From Halocynthiibacter styelae (GTDB taxonomy: Bacteria; Pseudomonadota; Alphaproteobacteria; Rhodobacterales; Rhodobacteraceae), in contig NZ_JADCKQ010000004.1 in the NCBI RefSeq assembly GCF_016123485.1, positions 1 to 64,000 of the forward strand: a stretch of DNA of 64,000 nt. Reading direction: 5' to 3'. The notes beneath the pieces were generated by a model. That model did no database searches. It was not told the DNA's origin and worked only from the letters and a program-made list of their open reading frames with translations. Position 1 is the first letter of the stretch, and each line of letters starts with the position of its first letter. The translations under genes were made by a program, and so were the position numbers. Below, piece after piece: positions 1 to 8,492 of the stretch.

Positions 1-72
1 CGCCGCCACCGCCGCCACCGCCGCCACCGCCGCCACCGCCGCCACCGCCGCCACCGCCGCCACCGCCGCCAC
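1..72. repeat. 9-bp tandem repeat (CGCCGCCAC), eight copies
   Basis: Eight perfect head-to-tail copies of CGCCGCCAC run from the window edge to base 72; the array may continue further left. It lies in the coding end of the preceding gene and each unit adds three prolines, so changes in copy number would lengthen or shorten a polyproline tail without a frameshift. Confidence 0.95.
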
Positions 73-86
73 TTCCATTACCCTAA
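3..86 (+). CDS. C-terminal end of a proline-rich repeat protein (partial)
   Basis: The only open frame that stops sensibly before the terminator at 85-129 reads Pro-Pro-Pro triplets through a perfect 9-bp tandem repeat and ends in Leu-Pro-Leu-Pro followed by TAA at 84-86. The gene begins outside the window, so its family cannot be named. The hairpin just behind the stop, shared with the convergent zinc-ribbon gene, supports a real 3' end. The other strand would read as a glycine-rich tract (Gly-Asn-Gly-Ser-Gly...), which would need a minus-strand gene starting close to the terminator; I consider that less likely. Confidence 0.5.
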   Translation, partial: PPPPPPPPPPPPPPPPPPPPPPPLPLP

Positions 87-129
87 AAAATGTAGGGGCC
101 GCTGAAACAGCGGCCCCTTTACATTTTTT
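85..129. terminator. Bidirectional intrinsic terminator
   Basis: Perfect 10-bp GC-rich stem (AGGGGCCGCT at 94-103, AGCGGCCCCT at 109-118) with a 5-nt loop. It is extended by a further 9 pairs (85-93 with 121-129) that give an A-tract on one side and a T-tract on the other. It separates two convergent genes ending at 86 (+) and 144 (-), so it can serve both strands. Confidence 0.9.
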
Positions 130-143
130 AACCTGTCCGATTT

Positions 144-569
144 TCAAAAATCAAAAATGTCCTCAAGAAAATCAGCCACCCGGCTTTTCTTTTTCTTCCG
201 GTAATATTTGTCTTTTTTACCCCGGTAGCGGTCTTCATCTTCATAGCGCCGCTCATCACCCCGGTCACGCCTGCGGTCTTCCCGGTTCCGATCCTCATCC
301 TGCGAGCGGTATTCACGACGCGCATCCTCTTGATGATCCTCGCGTTGGCGTTCGAGGCGTGTGTCACGTGACGAGGGAGGCGGTGGCGGTGCAACAGGTT
401 CTGGGTTCGCAAGTTCCGGGGCAGGCCCAGCCTCAAATGCAGTACGGTCAATGATTTTATCAAGCTCACCGCGATCCAGCCAGACACCCCGGCACTGTGG
501 GCAATAATCAATCTCTACCCCCTGACGTTCTGTGATCACCAGCTGCGCGCCATCCACCGGACATTGCAT
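144..569 (-). CDS. Small TFIIB-type zinc-ribbon protein
   Basis: 141 residues. The first 36 residues carry a TFIIB-like zinc-ribbon signature: CPVDG at 3-7, then CPQCRGVWLDRGEL at 23-36. Three cysteines (3, 23, 26) are visible, and the position of the usual second cysteine is Asp6, as I recall for many small proteins of this group. The remainder is very charged, with Arg/Glu/Asp-rich repeats and a lysine cluster, and ends in an acidic hydrophobic tail (ADFLEDIFDF). A good Shine-Dalgarno (AAGGAG) precedes the ATG. The family is usually annotated only as a zf-TFIIB domain protein; whether it binds nucleic acid is not known from the sequence. Confidence 0.8.
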   Translation of the reverse strand: MQCPVDGAQLVITERQGVEIDYCPQCRGVWLDRGELDKIIDRTAFEAGPAPELANPEPVAPPPPPSSRDTRLERQREDHQEDARREYRSQDEDRNREDRRRDRGDERRYEDEDRYRGKKDKYYRKKKKSRVADFLEDIFDF

Positions 570-717
570 CTATTTCTCCTTCTTTGTTGACAGAAAACTG
601 GGAACGCCAGGCGTGATTTTCAACCCACGGCTTTCCACCCGGCGGAAATCTGCAGGCGTTATTGCATAACAAGTGGCTGCCACGCAGGGTCAGGCCATCA
701 AAACAAAGGCAAAAAGA

Positions 718-1110
718 ATGAACTTCAGAAATCTGCGCGCCCCGGCAGCCATGGCCACCCTGCCCCTGCTGGCCGCCTGCGCCACCCCCTATGAACAATG
801 CGTGAGCTTTGCCAATCGCGATGTGTATCAGATACAGCAGGAAATACGCCATCACCGCGCAAACATCAGCCGGGGCTATGCGGTTCACCGGCAATCCGTA
901 CCTTACACCGTGGCGAAGGATTGTGTGAATGAGGAAGGCACGACTTACCGCTGTGACGAAGTTCTTTACCACACGGTTGAAACCCCGGTGGCAATTGATG
1001 TGGGTTCAGAAGAACGCAAACTCTCGCGCCTGCTGCAGGATATGCCCGGTATTGAACGGGATGCCGCCCTGGAAATCAGAGGCTGCCAGGCACAGTTTCC
1101 GGAAGGCTAA
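718..1110 (+). CDS. Small putative lipoprotein
   Basis: About 130 residues from the ATG at 718. The N-terminus is a typical lipoprotein signal: basic start (MNFRNLR), hydrophobic stretch, and the lipobox LLAAC around residue 21. An in-frame GTG start at 673 would add 15 residues in front of the signal peptide and is rejected. The mature part has several cysteines (CVSF, DCVNEEGTTYRC, GCQ) that could form disulfides in the periplasm. I do not recognise a family. Its 3' end lies 3 bp from the convergent ABM gene, leaving no room for a terminator. Confidence 0.65.
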   Translation: MNFRNLRAPAAMATLPLLAACATPYEQCVSFANRDVYQIQQEIRHHRANISRGYAVHRQSVPYTVAKDCVNEEGTTYRCDEVLYHTVETPVAIDVGSEERKLSRLLQDMPGIERDAALEIRGCQAQFPEG

Positions 1111-1113
1111 CGA

Positions 1114-1458
1114 TCAGAAGACAGCGCCCACATCGTACATCACCGGTTCAAACCCTTTGAACAGTTCGGCCATGGCGCGATTGCGTGTGCGCATCTCAGG
1201 TGTGCGCAACATCGCCTGAAAATCTTCCCGTCTGCGCCATTGGGAATAATTCGCAATCCGGGTCTGGGCGTCATTCACGTGAAGCCCGGCGCCGATAAAC
1301 CCCGGCTGATGAGAAATGAACTGTGCATAGGCATCTTCCAGGGATTCAAAAAGATCCTGGCACGTGGCCGGAGAACATTCAAAGGTCGTAATCACCGTCT
1401 GACGATCACTGTTTTCCCCGGGACGGATGGCTACGCTGGCTGTCGTATTGGCTGTCAT
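1114..1458 (-). CDS. ABM-domain protein (antibiotic biosynthesis monooxygenase-like)
   Basis: 114 residues. The sequence has the ferredoxin-like ABM pattern: a strand near ITTFECSPATCQDLFESL, a helix, then QPGFIGAGLHVND, RIANYSQWRRREDFQAML and a conserved C-terminal part. Such proteins are small dimeric cofactor-free oxygenases or heme-degrading-like enzymes, and many have no known substrate. I chose the ATG at 1458 because a strong AGGAGG stands 5 nt before it; the in-frame ATG six codons upstream would include that ribosome-binding site. Three GTTC repeats at 10-bp spacing lie in its upstream region. Confidence 0.7.
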   Translation of the reverse strand: MTANTTASVAIRPGENSDRQTVITTFECSPATCQDLFESLEDAYAQFISHQPGFIGAGLHVNDAQTRIANYSQWRRREDFQAMLRTPEMRTRNRAMAELFKGFEPVMYDVGAVF

Positions 1459-1494
1459 AAGCTCCTCCTGTTCCAACAGGTTCGCACAGGTTCT

Positions 1495-1527
1495 GAAAAA
1501 AACAAAGGGCGCTGTGATGCGCCCTTT
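1495..1527 (-). terminator. Intrinsic terminator of the beta-helix gene
   Basis: Stem AAAGGGCGC (1504-1512) and GCGCCCTTT (1519-1527) with a 6-nt loop, followed on the minus strand by a run of eight T. It sits 46 bp after the stop of the large minus-strand gene. Confidence 0.85.
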
Positions 1528-1572
1528 GCCCTGCTCCCCCTGCCAGCTGGCAGATCTGTTGATCCTGTCGCG

Positions 1573-3861
1573 TCAGTTTGGATTATCTACACGGGCGACC
1601 ACGTGAATTCGCCCGCGTGATGGATTGGCCCAGGTAACCTTGACCTGATCCTTATCCGGGCCGGTTTCTGGTGTGACATAAGGCATATCCGTGGCCTGCG
1701 ATCCGCCCGACATGATCGCACCTTCAGCGGTCACCGACATAACATTCCGCGCCCGTCCGCCAAAAGGCATGTGGGGTTCGAAATCCACCGTCCAGGTTTT
1801 GCTGTCTGTCGCCTGATCGAATTCCACCATCGCCGGGCTATGGGTTTTCTTGGTCACCGCAGTATATGTATTTCCTTCCCAACGCAGGTTCCGGCAACGA
1901 CCAAAATCAAGGCTGGCAAAGCTTGAATCCAGCTTATCAACCTGATCCACCTGCCCGCTTAAGGCCTTAAAGACATTCCCGGAAACATTCATACCGTGAA
2001 TAAAATGCCCCCCGCCATAAGGTTTCACGACAATCCAGTTGAACCAGGGCGCAACGTTGCTTGCGATAAATACATTGTCCGAAATCGTCAGCCCGCCGAA
2101 TGAGTTTTCAGACTGAAAACCGGGATGGCTGTCGTATTCATTGCTCCACTCAATAAAACTGTTGTCCACATAATTGCCAACAAATGTTGTCGTACAATTC
2201 CCCAGCGCAATGATCACGCCCGGCATGCGCAACCCATCCGGAAAATCATCCCCCTGAAACCAGTGATTGTTCGCAAAAATATGGCCGCCGCCGCCCACAA
2301 TGCCAAAATGGGCGAAACGGGTTGAACGATTGTCCCGGATCTTATTGTCGTTCGCGTTGGAATTAAAAGCGATCGAAACACGGCTCTGCGCCGCGAGGGA
2401 TCCTTCCCCGGAAAAGAACTGGCAACGGTCAATTAACATGCCCTGACAGCCGCGCCCCGGTGAGGTGATGCCTTTGTCTTTCGGCTGGGTAAAGAAGCAA
2501 TCCCGCACATGAAAGACAAGACCACCGGTTGCCAGCATCACCCCATTGGCTCTTTTTGACAGCAGAAATTCGATGTCAGACAGAACAAAACGGCTGAGGT
2601 TCGTGAAACCACTGAAATCAAGCGCATATTTGTGTCGCGTGAAAGTGTAGTTCTGCGTGCCTGCCGCATCATAAAGTGGCTGAGACAAGGTGACTTCCTG
2701 GGCGCTGACATTGACCTCCCGGACATAGATCTCACGACCAACACCATTGCCGGATACACGCGCACCAATCGGGATTGCGGCAATATTCGCAACATTGCTC
2801 AGGACCAGATTGTCTGAAACAGAATAGGTGGCAATCGAGGTCACGACCTCATCATCCCAACCAGCCGAAGCCGCACAGTCCAGCATACCGTTGCGGATCA
2901 CACGACGGGATTTATAGGTGGTCTTATTGCCAACCGCCGCCTGCACATCAATCGGTTCCGTCAGTGTGATCTGACGCCCGCCAAGGTCCAGCGATTCATG
3001 GTCTGAGAAGTTGAAAAGCACCGCAATCGCACGCTTCAGCGCCTCAACCTCATCACCAAAAGCATCAATATAGGCCGGTAGATGATAATCTTTGGTCAGG
3101 GTCAGACGTTTATCAGCTGGCATGGTCACCGTGCCGGTAAACTGTGTCGGGTTTTCAAAAGTCACATGATCGGACAATAGGTAATTGCCTTCGGGAATGA
3201 CCACTTTGCGCCCGTTCGCCGCAGCGTCAGCCGCCTCAAAGGCTTCCATATTGTCGGTAACACCATCCCCGATCGCGCCGTAATCCACCACATCCACAGT
3301 GTCGAGACGCTTTCCAACAAAGACATTGCTGATGTCTTCAATCTGAATGTCATCCACCCGGACAATCGCACCATTCGGGCCGGTAATATCAATCCCGAAA
3401 TGACCGTACACCGGTTCACGCCCCCAGGGCATGTCCACTCCACCACGGGTGCCGGTGCCGACAATCGCGCTGACTTCAAACACTTCACCATGCCCGGTGA
3501 TGGTGACAGAAGGCCCGGTTTCAGGAAGCCCCGCCACATGGCTGTTGCCTGCCGTCCCGGCCCAGCCAGCCACCCGCACAGAAGGCAGCGCACCGCTGAT
3601 CACTTTCACACGTGTTTTAATCTGCAGATAGCACCCCGGCAGGATCGGCGTTTCACCCATATAGCGGATCTTCTGCGTGCCGGACAGTTTCAGCAGCTCA
3701 AGGCAGCCGCTGAAATCTGCATCGGCCGGTACAAAAGCCGCAGTTGGGCTGGTGTTATAGGTATCGGACCCCGGCGTGCCATCGCCTGAAGACCAGACAT
3801 CAAGCCCACCCCGGAACTTCGGCGGCATCAGGACAAGCCCGTCTGTCACTGCTTTATTCAT
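1573..3861 (-). CDS. Right-handed beta-helix protein with pectate-lyase-3 (GH28-related) segment
   Basis: 762 residues from the ATG at 3861, preceded by AAGGGG. The overlapping GTG at 3864 is less likely. The middle contains the hallmark of the pectate-lyase-3 / phage tail-spike type of beta helix, VVDYGAIGDGVTDNMEAFEAA (positions roughly 190-210), followed by VVIPEGNYLL. Many Asn-rich coil motifs follow (FNSNANDNKIRDN, ISDNVFIASN). The N-terminal ~180 residues look like a carbohydrate-binding or receptor-type beta domain. No signal peptide is seen. Similar proteins act as polysaccharide depolymerases or surface structures, often in phages, but no phage genes are near. The gene stands alone with its own terminator. 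The exact substrate cannot be read from the sequence. Confidence 0.75.
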   Translation of the reverse strand: MNKAVTDGLVLMPPKFRGGLDVWSSGDGTPGSDTYNTSPTAAFVPADADFSGCLELLKLSGTQKIRYMGETPILPGCYLQIKTRVKVISGALPSVRVAGWAGTAGNSHVAGLPETGPSVTITGHGEVFEVSAIVGTGTRGGVDMPWGREPVYGHFGIDITGPNGAIVRVDDIQIEDISNVFVGKRLDTVDVVDYGAIGDGVTDNMEAFEAADAAANGRKVVIPEGNYLLSDHVTFENPTQFTGTVTMPADKRLTLTKDYHLPAYIDAFGDEVEALKRAIAVLFNFSDHESLDLGGRQITLTEPIDVQAAVGNKTTYKSRRVIRNGMLDCAASAGWDDEVVTSIATYSVSDNLVLSNVANIAAIPIGARVSGNGVGREIYVREVNVSAQEVTLSQPLYDAAGTQNYTFTRHKYALDFSGFTNLSRFVLSDIEFLLSKRANGVMLATGGLVFHVRDCFFTQPKDKGITSPGRGCQGMLIDRCQFFSGEGSLAAQSRVSIAFNSNANDNKIRDNRSTRFAHFGIVGGGGHIFANNHWFQGDDFPDGLRMPGVIIALGNCTTTFVGNYVDNSFIEWSNEYDSHPGFQSENSFGGLTISDNVFIASNVAPWFNWIVVKPYGGGHFIHGMNVSGNVFKALSGQVDQVDKLDSSFASLDFGRCRNLRWEGNTYTAVTKKTHSPAMVEFDQATDSKTWTVDFEPHMPFGGRARNVMSVTAEGAIMSGGSQATDMPYVTPETGPDKDQVKVTWANPSRGRIHVVARVDNPN

Positions 3862-4022
3862 CACAAACCCCTTTTCGCATTGCGTGAAGGGCGGCAGCTT
3901 CCGGTGATCCGGCTGGCCCGCGCCCTGACGCGAAAAGAGGTATCAACAAGCGATTAACCCAGGCTGAGACCACCGTACGCTGCCCCTTGCCCTGCAGGTG
4001 TTGCCATGCAAATCTCTGGCCT

Positions 4023-4661
4023 ATGACAGAAAACCCTGACACGCCCGTAATCGAATATTTCTACTCTATTCATTCCGCCTTTGCCTGGATTGGCGCGCGG
4101 AAGCTGGAAGACATCGCAAAGGCGTCCGGCCGCGGGATCATCCACAAGCCCTTTGATTTCATTCCGGTTATCACCGCCGCCAATGGCGGCACCTACCTGA
4201 ACATTTCAGACGCGCGTATGAAATATTTCTTTGGCCGCGAAATTGATCGCTGGGCCGAATATCGGGATCAGCCCTGCATTCACACGCGCCCAAAATGGCA
4301 TGATGAACCCCAGGCGCTGGCGTCCGGCATGGTTCTGGCCGCACAGGCGCAGGGCCTGAATGCAGATGCATTGTCCCACGAAATTCTGGGGATGCATTGG
4401 CGGGATGACGGCAATATCAACGGGCGCGATGATCTGGCCAGGGCCTGCCAGGCAGCGGGCCTTGATGCGGAACCCCTGCTCCAAGCCGCCCTCACCCCGG
4501 ATATTCAGGCCCGGTTCATAGCCTGCACAGACGAAGCCATCACACGTTCGGTCTTTGGCTCTCCCACCTATGTGCTGGATGGCGATATGTTCTACGGACA
4601 AGACCATCTGGAGATGATGGAACGCGCGACCAAACAGCCATTCCGCCCCTCACCCGAATAA
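4023..4661 (+). CDS. 2-hydroxychromene-2-carboxylate isomerase family (DsbA/GST-kappa fold)
   Basis: 212 residues from the ATG at 4023. A TTG at 3987 would add 12 poorly plausible residues. The N-terminal EYFYSIHSAFAWIG matches the active-site strand of the family (FYFDFSSPYAY in typical members), with a serine in place of the DsbA CxxC. The C-terminal FGSPTYVLDGDMFYGQDHLEMMER is the conserved family end. Members isomerise 2-hydroxychromene-2-carboxylate in naphthalene degradation or act as glutathione-dependent enzymes. No aromatic catabolic genes surround it, so the true substrate is open. It is convergent with lysK through a shared terminator. Confidence 0.8.
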   Translation: MTENPDTPVIEYFYSIHSAFAWIGARKLEDIAKASGRGIIHKPFDFIPVITAANGGTYLNISDARMKYFFGREIDRWAEYRDQPCIHTRPKWHDEPQALASGMVLAAQAQGLNADALSHEILGMHWRDDGNINGRDDLARACQAAGLDAEPLLQAALTPDIQARFIACTDEAITRSVFGSPTYVLDGDMFYGQDHLEMMERATKQPFRPSPE

Positions 4662-4693
4662 AAAGGCGCGCCTGAACCCCCAGACGCGCCTTT
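4662..4693. terminator. Bidirectional intrinsic terminator
   Basis: Stem AAAGGCGCG (4662-4670) pairs with CGCGCCTTT (4685-4693), with A-rich and T-rich flanks on both sides. It lies directly after the plus-strand isomerase stop and 20 bp after the minus-strand lysK stop. Confidence 0.8.
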
Positions 4694-4713
4694 CAAATTC
4701 AAATTATGTCAGA

Positions 4714-6363
4714 TCACTCAGACAAAAGCTTGCCATCCAGACCATCCCGGATCAGCTGAATGCTTTCTTCAACACCGTAAAGCGCCATGAAGCCCCCAAA
4801 ACGTGGGCCCTGGCTTGCGCCCAGCAGCACTTCATAGAGTGTCTTGAACCAGTCACGCAGCGGTTCAAACCCGTGGTTCTTACCGATTGCAAAAACGATA
4901 GACTGCAGGAATTCGTCAGATGCGTAATCCACCTCGGGCAGCGGATCATCATTGCCCATGTCAGCGTTTTTCTTCGCAATCATCGCCAGTGCAGCATCGC
5001 CGTCATCCAGTGCTGTCACCAGATCCTCAAGCGCTGCACGTTCCTGTTCAGATGGCGCGCGGAACACACGTTCCGGCTTTACGAAATCATTGTAATAACG
5101 CACCGCAAAACCAGCCGCCTGATCCAGATCCGGGTGGGTTTCAGCAGAGGCCTCAGGCGCATACCGCTGGATAAAGCCCCAAAGCTGGTCTTTTTCCTCA
5201 GCCCCGGCAACCGCCGCCAGGTTCAGAAGCATCGCAAACGGCACAACCATATTGCTTTGCGGCACATCACCATTGTGGATATGCCAGACCGGGTTGTTCA
5301 GCTGTGCTTTCATGTCTTGCGTATGGAAGGCACGCAGCTGCTGGTGATATTCATCCACAGCCTTCGGGATCACATCAAAATGCATCCGCTTTGCAGTTTT
5401 TGGCTTGAGATACATGAAATATGACAGACTTTCAGCGCTTGCATAGGTCAGCCATTCATCAATGGAAATCCCGTTGCCAGAGGTCTTGGAAATCTTCTGA
5501 CCATTGGCGTCCAGGAACAGCTCATAGGTAAAGTGATCCGGCGCGCGATGGCCCAGCGTGCGACAAATGCTGTCATAAATCGGCGTGTTGGTGCTGTGAT
5601 CTTTGCCGTACATCTCAAAATCCACGCCCAAAGCGGCCCAGCGCGCGCCAAAGTCAGGCTTCCACTGCAATTTCACATTCCCGCCGGTGACAGGCAGGGT
5701 CCATTCTTTGCCGTTTTCATCGTCAAAAGTGATCGTATAGGTTTCGGCACAGACCTTTTTCATCGGCACATACATCACGCGGCCGGTTTCCGGGTGGATC
5801 GGCAGGAAGATGGAATAAGTCTGGCGGCGTTCTTCGCGCAGAGACTTCAACATCACCGCCATCACATCATCATATTTATCAACCGCGCGCTTCAGAACCT
5901 CGTCAAACTGACCAGAGCCATAAAATTCTTTGGCGGAATAGAATTCATATTCAAAGCCAAAGGTATCAAGGAAACGACACAGCATCGCGTTGTTATGATC
6001 GCCAAAGCTGTCGTGGGTGCCAAACGGATCTGGCACAGATGTCAACGGACGCTGCAAATAGGCTTCCAGGTCTTCCGGGTTTGGCACGTTAGACGGCACT
6101 TTGCGCATCCCATCCAAATCATCGGAAAAACAGATCAGCTTGGTCGGGATGTCAGAAATCACTTCAAAAGCGTTCTTAATCATTGTCGTGCGCGCAACTT
6201 CGCCGAAGGTGCCGATATGCGGCAGACCTGACGGGCCGTAACCGGTTTCAAACAGCGCATAACCCTTTTCTGGCGCGCCCTTAGCAAAGCGTTTAAGCAC
6301 CCGGCGGGCTTCTTCAAAGGGCCAGGCTTTGCTTTGCATCGCGGTATCGCGCAGTTCAGACAT
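4714..6363 (-). CDS. lysK: Class I lysyl-tRNA synthetase
   Basis: 549 residues from the ATG at 6363. This is the archaeal-type class I enzyme that charges tRNA-Lys, typical of many alphaproteobacteria, in contrast to the class II LysS of most bacteria. The class I signatures are visible: [12 protein letters not shown] at about residues 43-54 (HIGH-like) and KISKTSGNG at about residue 290 (KMSKS-like). A second ATG four codons earlier (6375) is in frame, but a GGAG lies between the two starts at good distance for the inner one. It acts in the cytoplasm as a monomer. No neighbour shares its pathway. Confidence 0.95.
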   Translation of the reverse strand: MSELRDTAMQSKAWPFEEARRVLKRFAKGAPEKGYALFETGYGPSGLPHIGTFGEVARTTMIKNAFEVISDIPTKLICFSDDLDGMRKVPSNVPNPEDLEAYLQRPLTSVPDPFGTHDSFGDHNNAMLCRFLDTFGFEYEFYSAKEFYGSGQFDEVLKRAVDKYDDVMAVMLKSLREERRQTYSIFLPIHPETGRVMYVPMKKVCAETYTITFDDENGKEWTLPVTGGNVKLQWKPDFGARWAALGVDFEMYGKDHSTNTPIYDSICRTLGHRAPDHFTYELFLDANGQKISKTSGNGISIDEWLTYASAESLSYFMYLKPKTAKRMHFDVIPKAVDEYHQQLRAFHTQDMKAQLNNPVWHIHNGDVPQSNMVVPFAMLLNLAAVAGAEEKDQLWGFIQRYAPEASAETHPDLDQAAGFAVRYYNDFVKPERVFRAPSEQERAALEDLVTALDDGDAALAMIAKKNADMGNDDPLPEVDYASDEFLQSIVFAIGKNHGFEPLRDWFKTLYEVLLGASQGPRFGGFMALYGVEESIQLIRDGLDGKLLSE

Positions 6364-6473
6364 CGTGTTCTCCATCCGGCCCGTTTATCGGGGCACATCA
6401 TCAAGCGGTGGCCCAGTGCCACCCATCCGGTCTCTCTATGTTGCAACTGCGGCGTAAGTCAAGAAACAGCACC

Positions 6474-7373
6474 TTATTGCGCAGTGTTTTTGCGGCCCTT
6501 TTCCACGATCCAGCCCAGAATTTTCTGAACGTCTTCCCCCGCAGCCAGACCATCCCGCGCCGCGGCAAAATACCCCCGCGCAGATATGACAGCAGGCCCG
6601 CGCAGGCGTTGCAATGCGCCTGTCTCAAGGAAACTGTCCAGAACCCCGTCCCAGCACAGGCACACACCCTGCCCCGCAAGCCCGGCGTTCACAACCATCG
6701 CGTAAGAGTTAAAATCAAGCGTACGCGCCTTCCGCGGCACCGCCTGCCCCGCATTTTCAAACCAGCCCGGCCAATCATGCCAATGGGTACTTGCGGCTTC
6801 CATTGTCAGCAACGTCATCTGATTGATGTCATATTGCCCGGACGACATCTTACGCCGTTCCAGATACAGCGGGCTGGCCACCGGATATACATCATCCCCC
6901 AACAGGCGCTGTTCCCCCTGCACCCCATCGTCAGGCAGGCCAAAGCGGATCAGAATGTCACCGGGACGCTGGGTTTCACCATACTCCCGGCTTATGATAC
7001 GAATCGTCAGCTCAGGGAAGCTGTCTTCCAGTTCGCCAAGATGCGGAATCAGCCAGAAGCCGACAAAACCAGACGGCGCAGAAATCGTCACCACTCGTTG
7101 TTCGGCCTTCTGCCGGATCTGTGAAACTGCGGCTTCTATCTGTCCGAACCCACCGTGCAATGCTTTCAAAAGGTCCCTGCCATACTGGGTCATTCGCACA
7201 GGTTTGTGGCTGCGATCAAACAAAGTGCAGCCCAGGTCTTCTTCCAGTGACGCGATCCGTCTTGAAACTGCCGGTTGTGAAACATTCAACTCTGCAGCAG
7301 CGGCTGTCAGCGTCCCATGGCGTGCCGCAGCATAGAATGCTGTCAAACCGGAAAACGGGGGGAGTCGCTCCAT
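6474..7373 (-). CDS. LysR-type transcriptional regulator
   Basis: 299 residues. The N-terminal winged helix-turn-helix is clear (FYAAARHGTLTAAAAELNVSQPAVSRRIASLEEDLGCTLFDR, about residues 13-53), followed by the effector-binding domain of periplasmic-binding-protein type. The order LPPFSGLTAFYAAARHGTLT resembles the GcvA-like branch. It is transcribed away from the cupin gene at 7471 with a 97-bp gap, the usual arrangement of a LysR regulator and its target. An imperfect dyad (ATAAC-N13-GTTAT, 7379-7401) lies in the gap. I infer that it controls the cupin gene and possibly itself; the inducer is unknown. Confidence 0.9.
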   Translation of the reverse strand: MERLPPFSGLTAFYAAARHGTLTAAAAELNVSQPAVSRRIASLEEDLGCTLFDRSHKPVRMTQYGRDLLKALHGGFGQIEAAVSQIRQKAEQRVVTISAPSGFVGFWLIPHLGELEDSFPELTIRIISREYGETQRPGDILIRFGLPDDGVQGEQRLLGDDVYPVASPLYLERRKMSSGQYDINQMTLLTMEAASTHWHDWPGWFENAGQAVPRKARTLDFNSYAMVVNAGLAGQGVCLCWDGVLDSFLETGALQRLRGPAVISARGYFAAARDGLAAGEDVQKILGWIVEKGRKNTAQ

Positions 7374-7378
7374 CTATC

Positions 7379-7401
7379 ATAACCTCAACGTATAATGTTA
7401 T
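7379..7401. promoter_or_regulatory. Candidate LysR operator between regulator and cupin gene
   Basis: ATAAC (7379-7383) and GTTAT (7397-7401) form an inverted repeat separated by 13 bp in the divergent promoter region. This fits the T-N11-A dyad architecture of LysR sites, but such short dyads also arise by chance. Confidence 0.4.
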
Positions 7402-7470
7402 TCACTTTTAGCTTATTGCGCGAATTGGGGAAACCCTTCTATTCAGATCACAACAACGCCATGCAACAGG

Positions 7471-7932
7471 ATGTCCAGAATGCCAAATCTGCCCGAAATT
7501 GCCCCGGACTCTTCAGAGTTTGAAAATCTGACCGCTGATAACCTGCCCCATGCCCCACTGTCGGTAAATGCGGCACAGATCCCGCTCGCCGGTGGTACTG
7601 ACCCGACATATGGCGAAGTCCAGTGGCGCACCCTGATCAATGGCACGGAAACCACAGAACGTGATCTGGTGCTGGGCATCGCAGAATTCGGCCCCGGCCA
7701 CCGCCTGAAACCCCACCGTCACGATCCGGGCGAATTCTACCTGGGCCTTGAGGGCAGCGGCATTGTCACCATCGACGGCGTCGAACATCCGATCACCCCC
7801 GGCGTTGCCATCTATATTCCCGGCAATGCGGAACACGGCACGGTCGCCGGCCCGGACGGGCTGAAGTTCACCTATGGCTTCCCAAACGGGCGGTTTGAAG
7901 ACATCGAATATCGCTTTACACCGGAAACGTAA
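7471..7932 (+). CDS. Cupin metalloenzyme, candidate DMSP lyase (DddW-like)
   Basis: 153 residues, one cupin barrel. The metal-binding motifs are complete: His82, His84 and Glu88 in PHRHDPGEFYLGLEG, and His122 in IPGNAEHG. From memory, the iron-dependent DMSP lyase DddW of Ruegeria pomeroyi has 152 residues and ligands His81, His83, Glu87 and His121, and lies next to a LysR gene. Length, ligand spacing and context here all agree. Tyr90 is placed where a catalytic tyrosine could be. DddW would cleave dimethylsulfoniopropionate to dimethylsulfide and acrylate. I cannot compare full sequences, and many cupins share this motif, so the function is a candidate only. An inner ATG at 7480 is an alternative start. 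Confidence 0.55.
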   Translation: MSRMPNLPEIAPDSSEFENLTADNLPHAPLSVNAAQIPLAGGTDPTYGEVQWRTLINGTETTERDLVLGIAEFGPGHRLKPHRHDPGEFYLGLEGSGIVTIDGVEHPITPGVAIYIPGNAEHGTVAGPDGLKFTYGFPNGRFEDIEYRFTPET

Positions 7933-8036
7933 GCACCATCTGCGTTTCCTGTCCCCGGCACAGCGCGGGAGTTGAACCTCCGGCGCTGTGCCCCTATGCT
8001 GCAGTCAGGCACAAGACAGTTATAAAAGGACGCCCG

Positions 8037-8474
8037 ATGTCTGAGCAGATCCCACATTCCTTTACCCCGCAGGATGCGCTGGTTGCGATTATGTTCGCCG
8101 AAAGCGCCTCAGACGAAAACATCGGCACTCCTGAGCTGCTGACAATTGAACGTATCGTCAATCACCTGCCTATTTTTGCAACCTATGACGCAGACCGCCT
8201 GCGCACCGTCAGCCAAACCGTTCTGGATCTGTTTTCTGAGGAAGACGGGCTGGATGCGCTGTTTGGCCTCGTGAAAGACGCCTTGCCAGAGGTTCTGTTT
8301 GAAACCGCTTATGCGCTGGCCTGTGATGTGGCTGCCGCCGATGGCCGCCTGAAAGAGGGCGAATTGCGCATGCTGGCAGAGATCCGCTACGAGCTGGACA
8401 TCGACCGTCTGCATGGCGCAGCGATTGAACGCGGCGCACGTGCCCGTCACATGGTTCTGCCCACCGGGGCTTAA
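8037..8474 (+). CDS. TerB-family (tellurite resistance-like) protein
   Basis: 145 residues, mostly helical and acidic. The sequence FTPQDALVAIMFAESASDENIGTPELLTIERIVNHLP and the later ACDVAAADGRLKEGELRMLAEIRYELDI fit the TerB helical repeat with its conserved acidic D-G-x-x-x-x-x-E pattern, which may bind metal. Proteins of this size are common in alphaproteobacteria as single genes and have no proven role in tellurite resistance. AAAGGA precedes the ATG at 8037. It stands alone and ends at a shared terminator. Confidence 0.75.
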   Translation: MSEQIPHSFTPQDALVAIMFAESASDENIGTPELLTIERIVNHLPIFATYDADRLRTVSQTVLDLFSEEDGLDALFGLVKDALPEVLFETAYALACDVAAADGRLKEGELRMLAEIRYELDIDRLHGAAIERGARARHMVLPTGA

Positions 8475-8492
8475 ACCCGTAACGACATCGCG

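Noticed and set aside
1-72. CRISPR array
   Set aside because: The repeat units are contiguous 9-mers without spacers.
1573-3861. Prophage remnant
   Set aside because: The beta-helix gene has no neighbouring phage structural, integrase or lysis genes.
8037-8474. Tellurite resistance operon
   Set aside because: Only a single TerB-like gene is present, with no terA, terC, terD or terZ around it.
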